Shown here: positions 40,024 through 49,173 of the stretch, one piece after another
Layout: the number at the start of each line of letters is the position of its first letter
Numbering within the stretch: position 1 is the first letter of the stretch
Notes under the pieces: model-generated
The model's input: the letters and a program-made list of their open reading frames with translations, nothing else
The model's database searches: none
What the model was told of the DNA's origin: nothing
Program-made: the position numbers and the translations under genes
Assembly: GCF_038002345.1 (NCBI RefSeq)
Contig: NZ_JBBOCJ010000001.1
Location: 1,922,001-1,986,000 of the forward strand
DNA: 64,000 nucleotides
DNA from: Paenibacillus sp. FSL M7-0420
GTDB lineage: Bacteria; Bacillota; Bacilli; Paenibacillales; Paenibacillaceae
Reading direction: 5' to 3'

Positions 40024-41053
40024 ATGAGAACGCATGTGCTTTTTATTATATTATATTCCATTGAAATGGAATATAATCACAAGAAATAAGCAGGATATAA
40101 CAGGAGGCGACTAAAATACCCTTACCACATGATGAGGCTTTTAAGAAGCTGCTGGAGACGTTTTTTCAGGAATTTATTGAGTTGTTTTTTCCTGAGCTTG
40201 ATTCCATGCTGGATTATAGTGAGACCCGGTTTCTGATGCAGGAATTGCTGGTGGATATTGTTGGCGAGGAAGCGCGGGAGCTGGATCTGCTGCTGGAAAT
40301 CCGCTATAAAGGACTGGACGGTTATATTTTGATTCACCTGGAACCGCAGTCGTATAGAGATACACGGTTCCATGAACGGATGTTTATTTACTTCAGCCGT
40401 CTGTTTGAGCGCTACCGCAAAGAGCATAAGCTGATTATTCCGATTGCCATCTTCACTTCAGATGAGATCAGGGAAGAGCAGGACACCTTGGAGATGGTTA
40501 TTCCTGAGCATCAGATCCTGCGCTTCCAGTTTCTCAAGGTAGAATTGCGTAAGCAGAACTGGCGCCGGTTTATTGATTCGGATAATGCAGTAGCTGCTGC
40601 GTTACTAGCCAAGATGGGGTATACTACAAGAGAAGCGAGAGATGTGCGCCGGGAGTTTCTGCGCATGTTCATGAAGCTGAAGACACGTCTCGATCAAGGT
40701 CGGCTGGCACTTGTGATGTCTGTGGCAGATTTATATTTCAAGCCGGACCGGGCCCAGGATGAAGAGATTATAAAAGAATTGATGATACAATACCCGGAGG
40801 AGGGTGAAGCGATTATGGAACTCATGCCAGCCTGGAAGCGTTGGGGATATGAAGAGGGCATAGCTGAAGGAATAGAACAGGGAATTGAGAAAGGGATAGA
40901 GCAAGGAATAGAACAAGGGATAGAAAAAGGCCAGGCGGAGATTATTCGCAAGTTACTGCTTCACGGATTCACTCCGGAAGAGGTGTCCAAAGCCGTGGAG
41001 TTACCGGTGGAAAAGATTAAGAAGCTGATGTAAGCAGGCTTTCTTCAAATAAC
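40024..41053 (+). repeat. Long direct repeat, copy 2 (Rpn nuclease gene and its promoter region)
   Basis: Second copy of the 30741-31746 segment, same strand. Its upstream inverted repeat TATTCCA/TGGAATA (40054-40073) is longer and cleaner than in copy 1. It carries a 24-base expansion of the GIEQG-coding repeat. Confidence 0.9.
40116..41033 (+). CDS. Rpn-family PD-(D/E)XK nuclease, copy 2, probable ATA start
   Basis: The protein has 305 residues from ATA 40116, which again lies 8 bases after AGGAGG; the same LPHDEAFKKLLETFF start is in frame. It differs from copy 1 by a few residues (such as RYKG for RYRG, and VEKIKKLM for VDEIKKLV at the end) and by eight extra residues in the GIEQG/GIEKG repeat. 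The conservation of protein while silent sites vary suggests that both copies are, or recently were, under selection. Same functional reading as copy 1: DNA endonuclease of the Rpn/PDDEXK group. Confidence 0.78.
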   Translation: MPLPHDEAFKKLLETFFQEFIELFFPELDSMLDYSETRFLMQELLVDIVGEEARELDLLLEIRYKGLDGYILIHLEPQSYRDTRFHERMFIYFSRLFERYRKEHKLIIPIAIFTSDEIREEQDTLEMVIPEHQILRFQFLKVELRKQNWRRFIDSDNAVAAALLAKMGYTTREARDVRREFLRMFMKLKTRLDQGRLALVMSVADLYFKPDRAQDEEIIKELMIQYPEEGEAIMELMPAWKRWGYEEGIAEGIEQGIEKGIEQGIEQGIEKGQAEIIRKLLLHGFTPEEVSKAVELPVEKIKKLM

Positions 41054-41066
41054 GCATACGCCCAAA

Positions 41067-41096
41067 GTAGACCGTCTACCCTAAGACGGTCTCTTT
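41067..41096. terminator. Hairpin between Rpn copy 2 and the convergent SDR gene
   Basis: AGACCGTCT (41069-41077) pairs with AGACGGTCT (41084-41092), with A-rich and CTTT flanks. Confidence 0.65.
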
Positions 41097-41118
41097 GGTG
41101 CGTTCTGATCCAAATCTT

Positions 41119-41880
41119 TTATTCAATATAGCCCTTCGTCGCCTCATACATCTGGGCTGCATATTCGTCAATCCGGTCCCGTGACATGCGCAGCCGTTCC
41201 GCCGAACTGCCGTATCCGATCTCCTGGAGTCCCTCAGCGAATCCCTGGAAAATTCCATCCGTGAACGCATCTAACGGCTCGCCATGTACATGCAGCCCTG
41301 ATCCGCCGAGATCTGTATTTACGGCCGGCGGGGCCACCTCGATGACCTCAACGCGGGTCCCGGAGAGCTGGAGTCTCAGACTCATGGTGAACGAATGAAG
41401 GGCAGCTTTTGTTGCTGAATAGATGGGTGCGATGGCAAACGGAGTAAAGGCCAGACCTGAAGTCACATTCATGATCGTTGCAGCCTCCTGCGCTGTGAAG
41501 AATGGGGCAAACAGCATAGCCAGATGAAGAGGGGCTTCAAGGTTGGTGGTGATTTCCTGATTGAAATCAGCCCAATGATTCCTCACATCCGCTGTCTGTA
41601 TATTGAAGCGCTGCTGAATCCCCGCATTGTTCACCAGGACATTGACTCCGGGATAGTTTGCAGTTACCCAGTCGAACAAAGCGAGACGTTCAGACTCTGC
41701 TTTTAAATCACATACATGGGTAATTAGATTCGGGAATCTGTCCTGTGCAGCCTGCAATACCTGCTCACGCCGTCCGGTAATGATGACTGTGTTCCCCATA
41801 CGGATGAACCGTTCCGCCATAGCCAGTCCGATGCCGGAGCCTCCGCCTGTAATCAGAAGAGTGTTTCCTGAGAGCTTCAT
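41119..41880 (-). CDS. Short-chain dehydrogenase/reductase (DltE-like)
   Basis: The protein has 253 residues, a classical SDR: cofactor motif TGGGSGIG (11-18), VNNAG, catalytic Ser141, Tyr154 and Lys158 (YSATK). ITGRR after the second strand suggests NADP(H). Similar proteins are annotated DltE-like, but no dlt genes are near and the substrate is unknown. It overlaps the upstream MerR gene by 4 bases (ATGA), so the regulator and enzyme are co-expressed. Confidence 0.9.
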   Translation of the reverse strand: MKLSGNTLLITGGGSGIGLAMAERFIRMGNTVIITGRREQVLQAAQDRFPNLITHVCDLKAESERLALFDWVTANYPGVNVLVNNAGIQQRFNIQTADVRNHWADFNQEITTNLEAPLHLAMLFAPFFTAQEAATIMNVTSGLAFTPFAIAPIYSATKAALHSFTMSLRLQLSGTRVEVIEVAPPAVNTDLGGSGLHVHGEPLDAFTDGIFQGFAEGLQEIGYGSSAERLRMSRDRIDEYAAQMYEATKGYIE

Positions 41881-42263
41881 GATAAAACCTCTTTCCCGTT
41901 AGTCTCTAAATAATTCGTATAACGTTCTATTTTCTTCTCAATACCCTGCAAGGCTTCGGTCATGAGCGCGATTTGTGCCAATACAGCCTGCTTATGTTCT
42001 TGAAACATGGCAAGCCGCAATGCAATCGTGCTGTCCCCCTCCGCCATCCAGTCTACATATTGCCTGATCTGGCTTATGGGCATCTGTGTGTTTTTCAGAT
42101 AGAGGATGATCTTAAGGAAAAAGAGGTAATCCTCCGTGAAAATCCGCCTGCCCGCTTCATCCCGCTCCATCCGGGGCAGTAGCCCTTTCTTCTCATAATA
42201 ACGTATGGTAGATTCCGGAATCCCTAACCGCGTTGCCGCTTCACCAATGGAATAATAGTTCAT
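41877..42263 (-). CDS. MerR-family transcriptional regulator
   Basis: The protein has 128 residues. The N-terminal winged helix reads YSIGEAATRLGIPESTIRYYEKKGLLP, as in all MerR proteins; a dimerising coiled-coil helix follows (about 82-118). There are no Cys residues in metal-site positions, so it probably answers a small organic molecule. It lies first in a two-gene operon with the SDR and is read from a promoter with the 19-base spacer typical of MerR control. Confidence 0.9.
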   Translation of the reverse strand: MNYYSIGEAATRLGIPESTIRYYEKKGLLPRMERDEAGRRIFTEDYLFFLKIILYLKNTQMPISQIRQYVDWMAEGDSTIALRLAMFQEHKQAVLAQIALMTEALQGIEKKIERYTNYLETNGKEVLS

Positions 42264-42303
42264 CTGGAGGCCTCCAAGTGTTTGTTGTGATGTCGACAGT
42301 TAT

Positions 42304-42334
42304 AGGATACGGCTTAAACCAAGGTTTAAGTCAA
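42304..42334 (-). promoter_or_regulatory. MerR-type promoter with palindromic operator
   Basis: On the minus strand TTGACT (42334-42329), a 19-base spacer and TATCCT (42309-42304). The spacer contains an 18-base perfect palindrome, CTTAAACCAAGGTTTAAG (42313-42330). A 19-base spacer with the operator between -35 and -10 is the mark of MerR-activated promoters. Confidence 0.75.
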
Positions 42335-42652
42335 GACACTTTTTAGATTGAAGTATAGATGAAACGTAAATCCGACAAAATCCTTATATCTAAATTCGTT
42401 TCGACAAAAAAATATGACTAAGGAACTATAACTTTCTCCTCTGTTAACTTTAATAGAGTAAAGATAAAAAACGCTCATAAGGGATCAATGAACTATTTTA
42501 GCAGAAAATGTTATGTAAAATATAAACTATTCACTTACTGATCCGATAAAAAATAAAGCCCGTCCCAATTTAATGAAAATATACAATAATTGTTTAAAAA
42601 TTAAATTATCTGCTCTGTAATCCAAAATTCCTATCCAGTGGTGATGAAAAGA
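42335..42652 (+). other. AT-rich intergenic region before the hybrid secretion locus
   Basis: About 318 bases, markedly more AT-rich than the flanking genes, with no reading frame I can support. The promoter of the long downstream operon should lie here; several TATAAT-like strings occur, but none with a convincing -35. Confidence 0.4.
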
Positions 42653-45600
42653 ATGAACATTCAAGAAATGACAACCAATCAGGTACAAAGAACCCCCCGG
42701 ATTAAACCAAACTACCCGGCAGGAGTGCTGGAGCTGGAAGATCCCGCCAGGCCTTCGGAGAAACCTTCCTTCTCCTGGTTAACCATTATCGTCCCGCCGC
42801 TGGGAATGCTGATCATATCTATTTTTATGTCAACCCTAACCAGGTCCTATATTATGCTTGTCTCCACGATGGGGATGACGGCGCTCACGGTTATGGTCTC
42901 GATCATGAATTATAGAGCCAGTGTGAACAAGCACCAGGAGCACAACAAGAAATTAGAAAAGAAATATCTCAATTATTTATTTCAGGTTCGCAATGATCTG
43001 CAAGGAGCTGCCAGTACGCAGCGTGAGGCCCATACATATATTCATCCAAGTATTCAAAGCTGTACAGAAATCGCCCGTAGCCGGAGTAAACAGCTCTGGG
43101 AGAGAACAGCTATTGAGGACGATTTTTTACACATACGGATTGGTGTCGGGGTTCAGCCGATCTCTCTCGTACCTACATACACCCCGACCACCAAGGCTAT
43201 CGATGATGAGAATCCGCTCGAAGAGATTGCCAGTAAGATCTGCGAGGAGATGTATTACGTAAAAGATATCCCGGTCTATATCCCGCTAAGCAGTATCAGC
43301 ACGCTCGGGTTATACGGTAGACGGCCTGAGGTCCGCCATTTCCTGAATGCTGCAATCGTTCATCTCACCACACACCAGGGATACGATGATTTAAGAATAG
43401 TGTGTGTCATGCAGCCCGAAGATCTGGAGCACTGGGAGTGGCTGAAATGGCTGCCGCATACCTGGAATAAGGACCGGAGTCAAAGAACTCTGGCCACGAC
43501 AGCCTACGAGGCTTCTGCGATTGCCGATGAGCTGCTGGCGGATCTCAGGAAGAGAGAAGAGGGTAACAAAGGAAGCTATGGCCTGCAGAATTTGCAGACA
43601 CCGCATTATGTTTTTTTGGTTTTTGCTCCTGAACTGTGGGACAGTACGGAAATGATGAAATACTTGCTGTCAGGTGATTCGATGCTTGGAATGACAAGTA
43701 TTTTTATATCGGAGAAAATCGACGTTGCTTTGCCGCTGAATTGCCAGGTCATTCTGGAGATGAAGGACGGGCAAGGACTGGTCCGTAAGGATACTCATAA
43801 TCTGCTGGGCCATTTGGCTGATTTTTTCACAACAGATTCAATGGATAACACTCAAGCAGAGTATTTCGCCCGGTCTTTGGCACCGCTCCGCATTAAGGCC
43901 GCACAGAATAACAGCTACATTCCACCGGTGGTTACTTTTCTGGAGAGCTTTGAGGTGGAGCAGGTCGAGGAGCTGAAGGTACTGGAACGCTGGTCCAAAA
44001 ACCAGGCCAACCGTACGCTGTCCACTCCCCTTGGGCTGGGTGCAGGCGGAAAGTCCCTTGTCTTCGACATGCATGAGAAAAGCTATGGTCCCCATGGACT
44101 GGTAGCCGGTACAACCGGATCAGGGAAAAGTGAGCTGCTTCAATCTCTGCTGCTCGGTCTGGCAGTGAATTATCATCCGCATGAAATTGCGTTTGTGCTG
44201 ATTGACTATAAGGGGGGCGGGATGGCCAATGCCTTCACCGGACTTCCGCATCTGGTGGGAACGATCACCAACCTCGGCGGCAATCAGATTAACCGGGCGC
44301 TGGCCTCAATCAAAAGTGAGCTGATGCGCAGGCAAAGACTCTTCAGTGAAGCCGGTGTGACCAGTATTGACAGCTATATTGTTCTTTACCGGAATAAAGA
44401 GGTACGGCTGCCCCTGCCGCACTTGATTATCGTGGTGGATGAGTTCGCAGAGCTGAAATCGGATCAGCCGGAGTTCATGAAGGAGCTGGTCAGTGCGGCG
44501 CGGGTCGGAAGAAGTTTGGGCATTCACTTAATACTGGCAACTCAGAAGCCGTCCGGTGTGGTGGACGATCAAATCTGGAGTAACTCCAGATTCAAGCTGT
44601 GCCTGAAGGTGCAGACTCCCTCTGACAGTAATGAGATGCTGAAACGTCCGGAGGCTGCCGAGATCAAAGAAAAGGGCCGCGGCTATCTGCAGGTGGGCAA
44701 TAATGAGCTGTTCACCTTGTTCCAGTCTTCCTGGAGCGGGGCGCCTTACCATACAGGTGAAGCTGAAGGTGAGGGGCTGCCCAAGCTGGACATCGTTTCA
44801 TTAAGCGGAGAGCGCAGAGCGCTGCTTCCGAAGCAGCAACAGGGTGACAATGACTTGGCGTTAAGTGAACTGCAGGCTGTAGTTCAACACATTGCCGAAC
44901 TTTCAGCAAAGGAATCCATTGGAGAGGCTTTCCAGCTGTGGCTTCCTCCGCTTCCGGAGACTTTGGCGCTGTCGGAAGTGCTTGATCAGGAACAGATATG
45001 GGATGGACAACAGTGGCAGGAGCCAAGGGATCAGCTGGTGGCAAGCGTTGGGCGGGTAGACAATCCTTCAGATCAGGAGCAGTACAATCTGGACATTAAT
45101 TTTAATCTGAATGGACATTTGCTGGTCTATGGAGCGCCTAGCAGCGGGAAGACCACTCTACTGAAGACAATGATCATGTCGCTTGCCATGAAGTATGATC
45201 CGGGGTATGTGAATTTTTATATTCTGGATTTCGGTACACGAACTTTGGGCGTCTATCATGATCTTCCGCATTTGGGGGATGTCATTTATCCGGAGGATGA
45301 ACAAAAGCTTGGGAAGCTGATTAGCTGGCTGCTCGCCCAACTCAATGAGCGTAAACGTAAATTTTCTCAGCTTGGCATCAGCAATCTGGTCTCCTACTGT
45401 AATGCAACTGGAGAAAAGGTCCCTTATATCGTTATTATGCTGGATAATTTCACAGGCTTCGCAGAGGCGTACGATGACTATGTTATGGATCTGGCCAAGC
45501 TTGTGCGCGAAGGGGGAGGCTACGGAATTTACTTTGTGTTTACGGCCAATACAGTCAGCTCCTATCCTTACCGGATTAGCCAGAATATTAAGCAGTCGCT

Positions 45601-46642
45601 TGTATTTCAAATGTCTGACAGGCTGGATTACTCCAGCGTTCTGGGCAGGACAGACGGAATGGAGCCAACGAATACCGTAGGCCGTGGCTTGCTAAAAGAA
45701 AAAGGGATTCTGGAATTCCATATTGCGCAGCCGGCCGAAGGCGGCTCGGATGATCAAATAGCGGCCTCCATCCGCCGGATCAGCTCAGAGATGAGGGCGG
45801 TAGCAGGAGACACTAGTCCTGCCGAGATTTCTGTAATACCGGATAAGCTTTCCCTTGCAGAGCTTCTGGAGCGTGCAGTGAAGAACCGGCCGGAAGGAAC
45901 CGGGGGAACGCTGGTGCCGCTTGGACTGGAACAGGCCACGACGCTGCCGGTAGAGCTCAATCTGAAGGAAATCAGCAGCTTTGTAGTCTCTTATACCGGG
46001 CAGCAGGATGCAGAGTTAACCTTACCTTCGATCCTGAAGGCGTTTGAAGCCTCTGCCGATTCCATAACCAAGGAGCTGTATGTATTCGACAGCAACATTT
46101 CGAAATGGACTGGCCTGAAATCCATGACCTCCCTAAAGGTTATGGATACAGCAGAGGAGTTTCTGCAGCTCACCCATTCCTTCATAGAGCAATTGCAGCT
46201 TAGAAAAAACGATGCCCGACAAGCTTTGGCTGACAGCTCCACACCTGGAGAATTCGATGAAACGGATTATATTTTGTCCAAGTATCCGCTCCTTGTCATG
46301 GTAATGCCGCATTTCAAGTCGGCCTTCGACCGGATGGAGAATGATTCACTGGATCATCTGGAGCGGATTGCCCGCTTTGGCGGCGGACTGGGCGTGCTGC
46401 TCATGGTTGGCAGTGATGTGCATGAGCTTAACCAGCTGCAGCTGATCACGAATCTGGCCGGAGAGATGATTAATAGCGGCAACGCGCTGCTGACCGGAGG
46501 AAGGTTGAACGATCATATGGCTTATGCCCACTTACTGGAGAGTATGGAGTATAACGAGCTTAATCAAATGATGGAGCCGGCTGAGGCTATGCTGCTGATT
46601 GCAGGCTCCAGAACGCAAATTAGAATGGTCACAGATTTATAG
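42653..46642 (+). CDS. essC: EssC-like FtsK/SpoIIIE ATPase of type VII secretion, lacking FHA domains
   Basis: The protein has 1329 residues. Two membrane helices lie at about 39-88, then three ATPase-type domains. D1: Walker A GTTGSGKSE near 485 and Walker B IIVVDEFAEL near 592. D2: Walker A GAPSSGKTT near 827 and a Walker-B-like IVIMLDNF near 925. D3, from about 1110, has no usable Walker A and is degenerate. EssC/YukBA normally begins with two FHA domains; here only about 38 polar residues precede the membrane segments. I start at ATG 42653 because GGTGAT (42640-42645) lies 7 bases before it; GTG 42638 is the alternative. It would power export of WXG100-type substrates through the membrane. 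Confidence 0.88.
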   Translation: MNIQEMTTNQVQRTPRIKPNYPAGVLELEDPARPSEKPSFSWLTIIVPPLGMLIISIFMSTLTRSYIMLVSTMGMTALTVMVSIMNYRASVNKHQEHNKKLEKKYLNYLFQVRNDLQGAASTQREAHTYIHPSIQSCTEIARSRSKQLWERTAIEDDFLHIRIGVGVQPISLVPTYTPTTKAIDDENPLEEIASKICEEMYYVKDIPVYIPLSSISTLGLYGRRPEVRHFLNAAIVHLTTHQGYDDLRIVCVMQPEDLEHWEWLKWLPHTWNKDRSQRTLATTAYEASAIADELLADLRKREEGNKGSYGLQNLQTPHYVFLVFAPELWDSTEMMKYLLSGDSMLGMTSIFISEKIDVALPLNCQVILEMKDGQGLVRKDTHNLLGHLADFFTTDSMDNTQAEYFARSLAPLRIKAAQNNSYIPPVVTFLESFEVEQVEELKVLERWSKNQANRTLSTPLGLGAGGKSLVFDMHEKSYGPHGLVAGTTGSGKSELLQSLLLGLAVNYHPHEIAFVLIDYKGGGMANAFTGLPHLVGTITNLGGNQINRALASIKSELMRRQRLFSEAGVTSIDSYIVLYRNKEVRLPLPHLIIVVDEFAELKSDQPEFMKELVSAARVGRSLGIHLILATQKPSGVVDDQIWSNSRFKLCLKVQTPSDSNEMLKRPEAAEIKEKGRGYLQVGNNELFTLFQSSWSGAPYHTGEAEGEGLPKLDIVSLSGERRALLPKQQQGDNDLALSELQAVVQHIAELSAKESIGEAFQLWLPPLPETLALSEVLDQEQIWDGQQWQEPRDQLVASVGRVDNPSDQEQYNLDINFNLNGHLLVYGAPSSGKTTLLKTMIMSLAMKYDPGYVNFYILDFGTRTLGVYHDLPHLGDVIYPEDEQKLGKLISWLLAQLNERKRKFSQLGISNLVSYCNATGEKVPYIVIMLDNFTGFAEAYDDYVMDLAKLVREGGGYGIYFVFTANTVSSYPYRISQNIKQSLVFQMSDRLDYSSVLGRTDGMEPTNTVGRGLLKEKGILEFHIAQPAEGGSDDQIAASIRRISSEMRAVAGDTSPAEISVIPDKLSLAELLERAVKNRPEGTGGTLVPLGLEQATTLPVELNLKEISSFVVSYTGQQDAELTLPSILKAFEASADSITKELYVFDSNISKWTGLKSMTSLKVMDTAEEFLQLTHSFIEQLQLRKNDARQALADSSTPGEFDETDYILSKYPLLVMVMPHFKSAFDRMENDSLDHLERIARFGGGLGVLLMVGSDVHELNQLQLITNLAGEMINSGNALLTGGRLNDHMAYAHLLESMEYNELNQMMEPAEAMLLIAGSRTQIRMVTDL

Positions 46643-46661
46643 ATGGCAGGTGAATGAAGCG

Positions 46662-47372
46662 ATGGAACCGGCACGTGAGATTTTTGAATTACAGGCTCTC
46701 GAAATTATATATTTAGCTGCATTAACCGGGGAGACGGGTTTTCCGGGGTTAGCCATAGATTTGGAAGCAGAAACGGAGAGCAGGCAGCGTGCCTTGATGA
46801 ATGCCCAGATGAGAACGCTTGAAGCGAAGGGATATCTGGAGATCGACTTCATGGGGGTTGCCAAAGTAAATGAAGTGCTTCATCAATGTATTGCTGCAGG
46901 TGCCAATAGTACTTCTTACCTCTGCCAGCTCGTACAGAACGGGGATATCCCTTCTACAATCTATTATTTTCATCAGGGGAACAAGCGGTTTCAGCTGGAG
47001 CATCTGTCTGAGACCAATACATATATCCTGCAGGAACTCTATGCACAGCATGAAATGATGTTCCAGGTTATAGAGCGGATTCCACTGCTCCAGAGCCTGG
47101 AGGACGAAGGGGATGTTGAACAAGCATTCTTCGATGAACCGGACCTTAAGCGTTGGACAGAGGGACTTCTTCACGCTGGAGCATCGCTATACGCACTGGC
47201 GGAAATTGGGTGCATCGACAAGGAAGCTCAGGTCATTCGTGAACTGAACCTAGTGATTCATAAGGATCTGATGTGGGTGCTGAAGCGTGAACCGGAAGAG
47301 GAATTCACCCGAGATAAAGTAGCATTGTCAGCGGCTATTGAGGAGTTATGCCTATGGCTGCAAGCCGTGTAA
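46662..47372 (+). CDS. Unknown cytoplasmic protein of the secretion locus
   Basis: The protein has 236 residues. No signal or membrane segment. The N-terminal 90 residues look helical with a winged-helix feel (RQRALMNAQMRTLEAKGYLEID), and the rest mixes helices and strands (TIYYFHQGNKRFQLEHLS). The layout of a helical lobe with repeated halves recalls the EspG-type chaperones of type VII secretion, but I see no firm motif, so this is only a suggestion. Start at ATG 46662, behind GGCAGGTGA; the frame is open further upstream into essC but has no good start there. Confidence 0.65.
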   Translation: MEPAREIFELQALEIIYLAALTGETGFPGLAIDLEAETESRQRALMNAQMRTLEAKGYLEIDFMGVAKVNEVLHQCIAAGANSTSYLCQLVQNGDIPSTIYYFHQGNKRFQLEHLSETNTYILQELYAQHEMMFQVIERIPLLQSLEDEGDVEQAFFDEPDLKRWTEGLLHAGASLYALAEIGCIDKEAQVIRELNLVIHKDLMWVLKREPEEEFTRDKVALSAAIEELCLWLQAV

Positions 47373-47391
47373 TGATCAGGGAGGTCAGGAG

Positions 47392-47643
47392 ATGTCAACA
47401 GCCGTTACCACAATAATATTTAATGGAGCACACAAGAAAACAATGGATTTGGATATCACCCTCTCAATGACCGCAGGGCAATGTCTTGAATGGCTGAAGC
47501 AGGCCGGCTGGCTCCCCGGTGACTGGGAATTCAAATGTGAGGTTAGCAGCACGGGAGAGCATTGGACAGAGCTTGGCCAACAAGTGGTTTTGGCGGATGT
47601 GATTCAGGGGGACGGGGCGCTTATCCGGATTTGGCCCTATTGA
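47392..47643 (+). CDS. yukD: YukD/EsaB-like ubiquitin-fold protein
   Basis: The protein has 83 residues, with a beta-grasp pattern: TTIIFNGAHKKTMDLDI (two strands), an amphipathic helix TAGQCLEWLKQAG, then strands ending QGDGALIRIWPY. Size, pattern and position after the EssC gene match YukD/EsaB, a ubiquitin-like part of Firmicute type VII systems. There is no terminal Gly-Gly, as in YukD. ATG 47392 has GGGAGGTCAGGAG before it. Confidence 0.72.
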   Translation: MSTAVTTIIFNGAHKKTMDLDITLSMTAGQCLEWLKQAGWLPGDWEFKCEVSSTGEHWTELGQQVVLADVIQGDGALIRIWPY

Positions 47644-47670
47644 ACGGGAGGATTATAGAGGAGGTTACAT

Positions 47671-49128
47671 ATGAAAAGCGTACATCTGGTCTGCTCGCCT
47701 GATCTCATCATGCTTTTGTCACGGTCACTGGAGCATGAAGGGTATGTGATCTCAGGCAAACATTCTACACTTCACAGCTTTATACGGGGCTTCAGCAGTA
47801 AAGAGGTAGATTCTTCTTCCATAGTCATTATAGAAGGCGGAGCAGGTCTTAGCACACCTGTGAAGTCAGCCGAAATTGCCTCGCTCATGACACTGATCCG
47901 GAAGTATCTCAAAACTACCCGGCTGATTGTTCAATTAGATCCGGCGCTGAAAACGGATATTGAGTTCATCCGGACGATGGTCAATATGAATATTCACGAT
48001 TTGCAGTTCACCACGGAATTCCGGGGCGAGGAGCTTCTGAACTGGATCAGGGAGAAAAAAACGACAAGAGATTATTATAGCATCCTTGGCAAAAAGAAGC
48101 GCCTGTTCTCATTCAAGGGCTCAACCGCAGCCCCTGCTCCTGTTCAGCCTGTGGAAGAATCTGAACAAGCTGCTGCAAGAACCGTAGATTCGCTTGCCCG
48201 TCCACAGCCGGCTGCAAGTCCAAGAACAGCAGCGGCACCGGCTGGTGTCAGGCAGGCTCCTTCCTCAGGCGCTGGCGGAGGAGGGGTAACTCCCCGGCCG
48301 AGACCATCAGCCAGGACTGAAGCACCGGCAACGGATGCTGGAACGTTAGAGAGTCTGGAACGGTCTATACCAGTAGAAAGCCAGCAACAACCTTCCTTAG
48401 CAGGGAATGAGAGAATACTAGGCAGCCATGTGCCGCTGGTGATTGGCATCTGCGGTGCCGGGGGAGAAGAAGATGTTGGTGCTGCGGCCTTTTTGCTGGC
48501 TGCTGGTCTGGCAGATCTCGGCTGGAAGCCGCTGGTATGCGGAGATAACCGGCCGGAGATCAGCTCGCTGGAGCAGATTGTATTTGAGGGCGAGCAAGAG
48601 GATTCCACATCGACCATGTTTGAATATGAGGGGGTTACCTTCTATCGCAGGGGTTATACGTGGGATATCTCAGAGCTCTTGGCCAGTGAGTTCACCCATA
48701 TTATTCTATGGCTGGATATTCATCAGGAGCGTAAGGGAATTAGCGGACTGGAGCTGTGGTGGAATTCGCAGATTCCCATCCTGATCGGTAATGGAGCCAT
48801 GTGGAAATACGAGCTGCTCAAAGAGAAGCTGAACACGCTTAACCCGTATGAACGCAAGCGCTGCAGACTGCTGCTGGAGAACGGGCATCAGGAGGTGCTG
48901 CACATGCTGAAGAAGGACTTCCCGGAGATCCAGGCGATGCTGATGCCTGCACATCAAGATCCGCTATACCCGGATAAGGCGGCTGTGGAATGGGTCATGA
49001 AGCTGCTGAGTGTCCAGAAAAAACTCATCCGCAAGCAAACCATGCTCTGGGCCATTGCAGGCACTGTTCTGCTTGTGACTTTACTATTAATAGGCATTGG
49101 ATTTTCGTTTGTTCCGCAGAGCCGCTAG
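47671..49128 (+). CDS. CpaE-like protein: pseudo-receiver, linker, degenerate NTPase, C-terminal anchor
   Basis: The protein has 485 residues. An N-terminal alpha/beta domain (1 to about 145, VHLVCSPDLIMLLSRSL start) resembles the receiver-like domain of CpaE/TadZ. A Pro/Ala/Ser-rich linker follows (about 150-240). Then a ParA/MinD-like fold begins at GICGAGGEEDVGAAAFLLAAGLADLG (Walker A near 257), where the Lys/Gly residues needed for ATP are lost (GGEEDVG for GGxGKT). A hydrophobic helix at about 459-480 ends the protein. In Tad pili CpaE/TadZ places the machine at the membrane. Here an anchored, ATP-dead version seems likely. AGGAGG before the ATG. Confidence 0.7.
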   Translation: MKSVHLVCSPDLIMLLSRSLEHEGYVISGKHSTLHSFIRGFSSKEVDSSSIVIIEGGAGLSTPVKSAEIASLMTLIRKYLKTTRLIVQLDPALKTDIEFIRTMVNMNIHDLQFTTEFRGEELLNWIREKKTTRDYYSILGKKKRLFSFKGSTAAPAPVQPVEESEQAAARTVDSLARPQPAASPRTAAAPAGVRQAPSSGAGGGGVTPRPRPSARTEAPATDAGTLESLERSIPVESQQQPSLAGNERILGSHVPLVIGICGAGGEEDVGAAAFLLAAGLADLGWKPLVCGDNRPEISSLEQIVFEGEQEDSTSTMFEYEGVTFYRRGYTWDISELLASEFTHIILWLDIHQERKGISGLELWWNSQIPILIGNGAMWKYELLKEKLNTLNPYERKRCRLLLENGHQEVLHMLKKDFPEIQAMLMPAHQDPLYPDKAAVEWVMKLLSVQKKLIRKQTMLWAIAGTVLLVTLLLIGIGFSFVPQSR

Positions 49129-49173
49129 ATTTGCAACAGCAGGATACCTTACCAACTTATAAGGAGGCTGAAT

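Noticed and set aside
30741..41053. Rpn copies as an insertion sequence or composite transposon
   Set aside because: No terminal inverted repeats and no target-site duplication could be seen at the ends, and Rpn is a nuclease without a DDE transposase core. I keep it as a direct repeat only.
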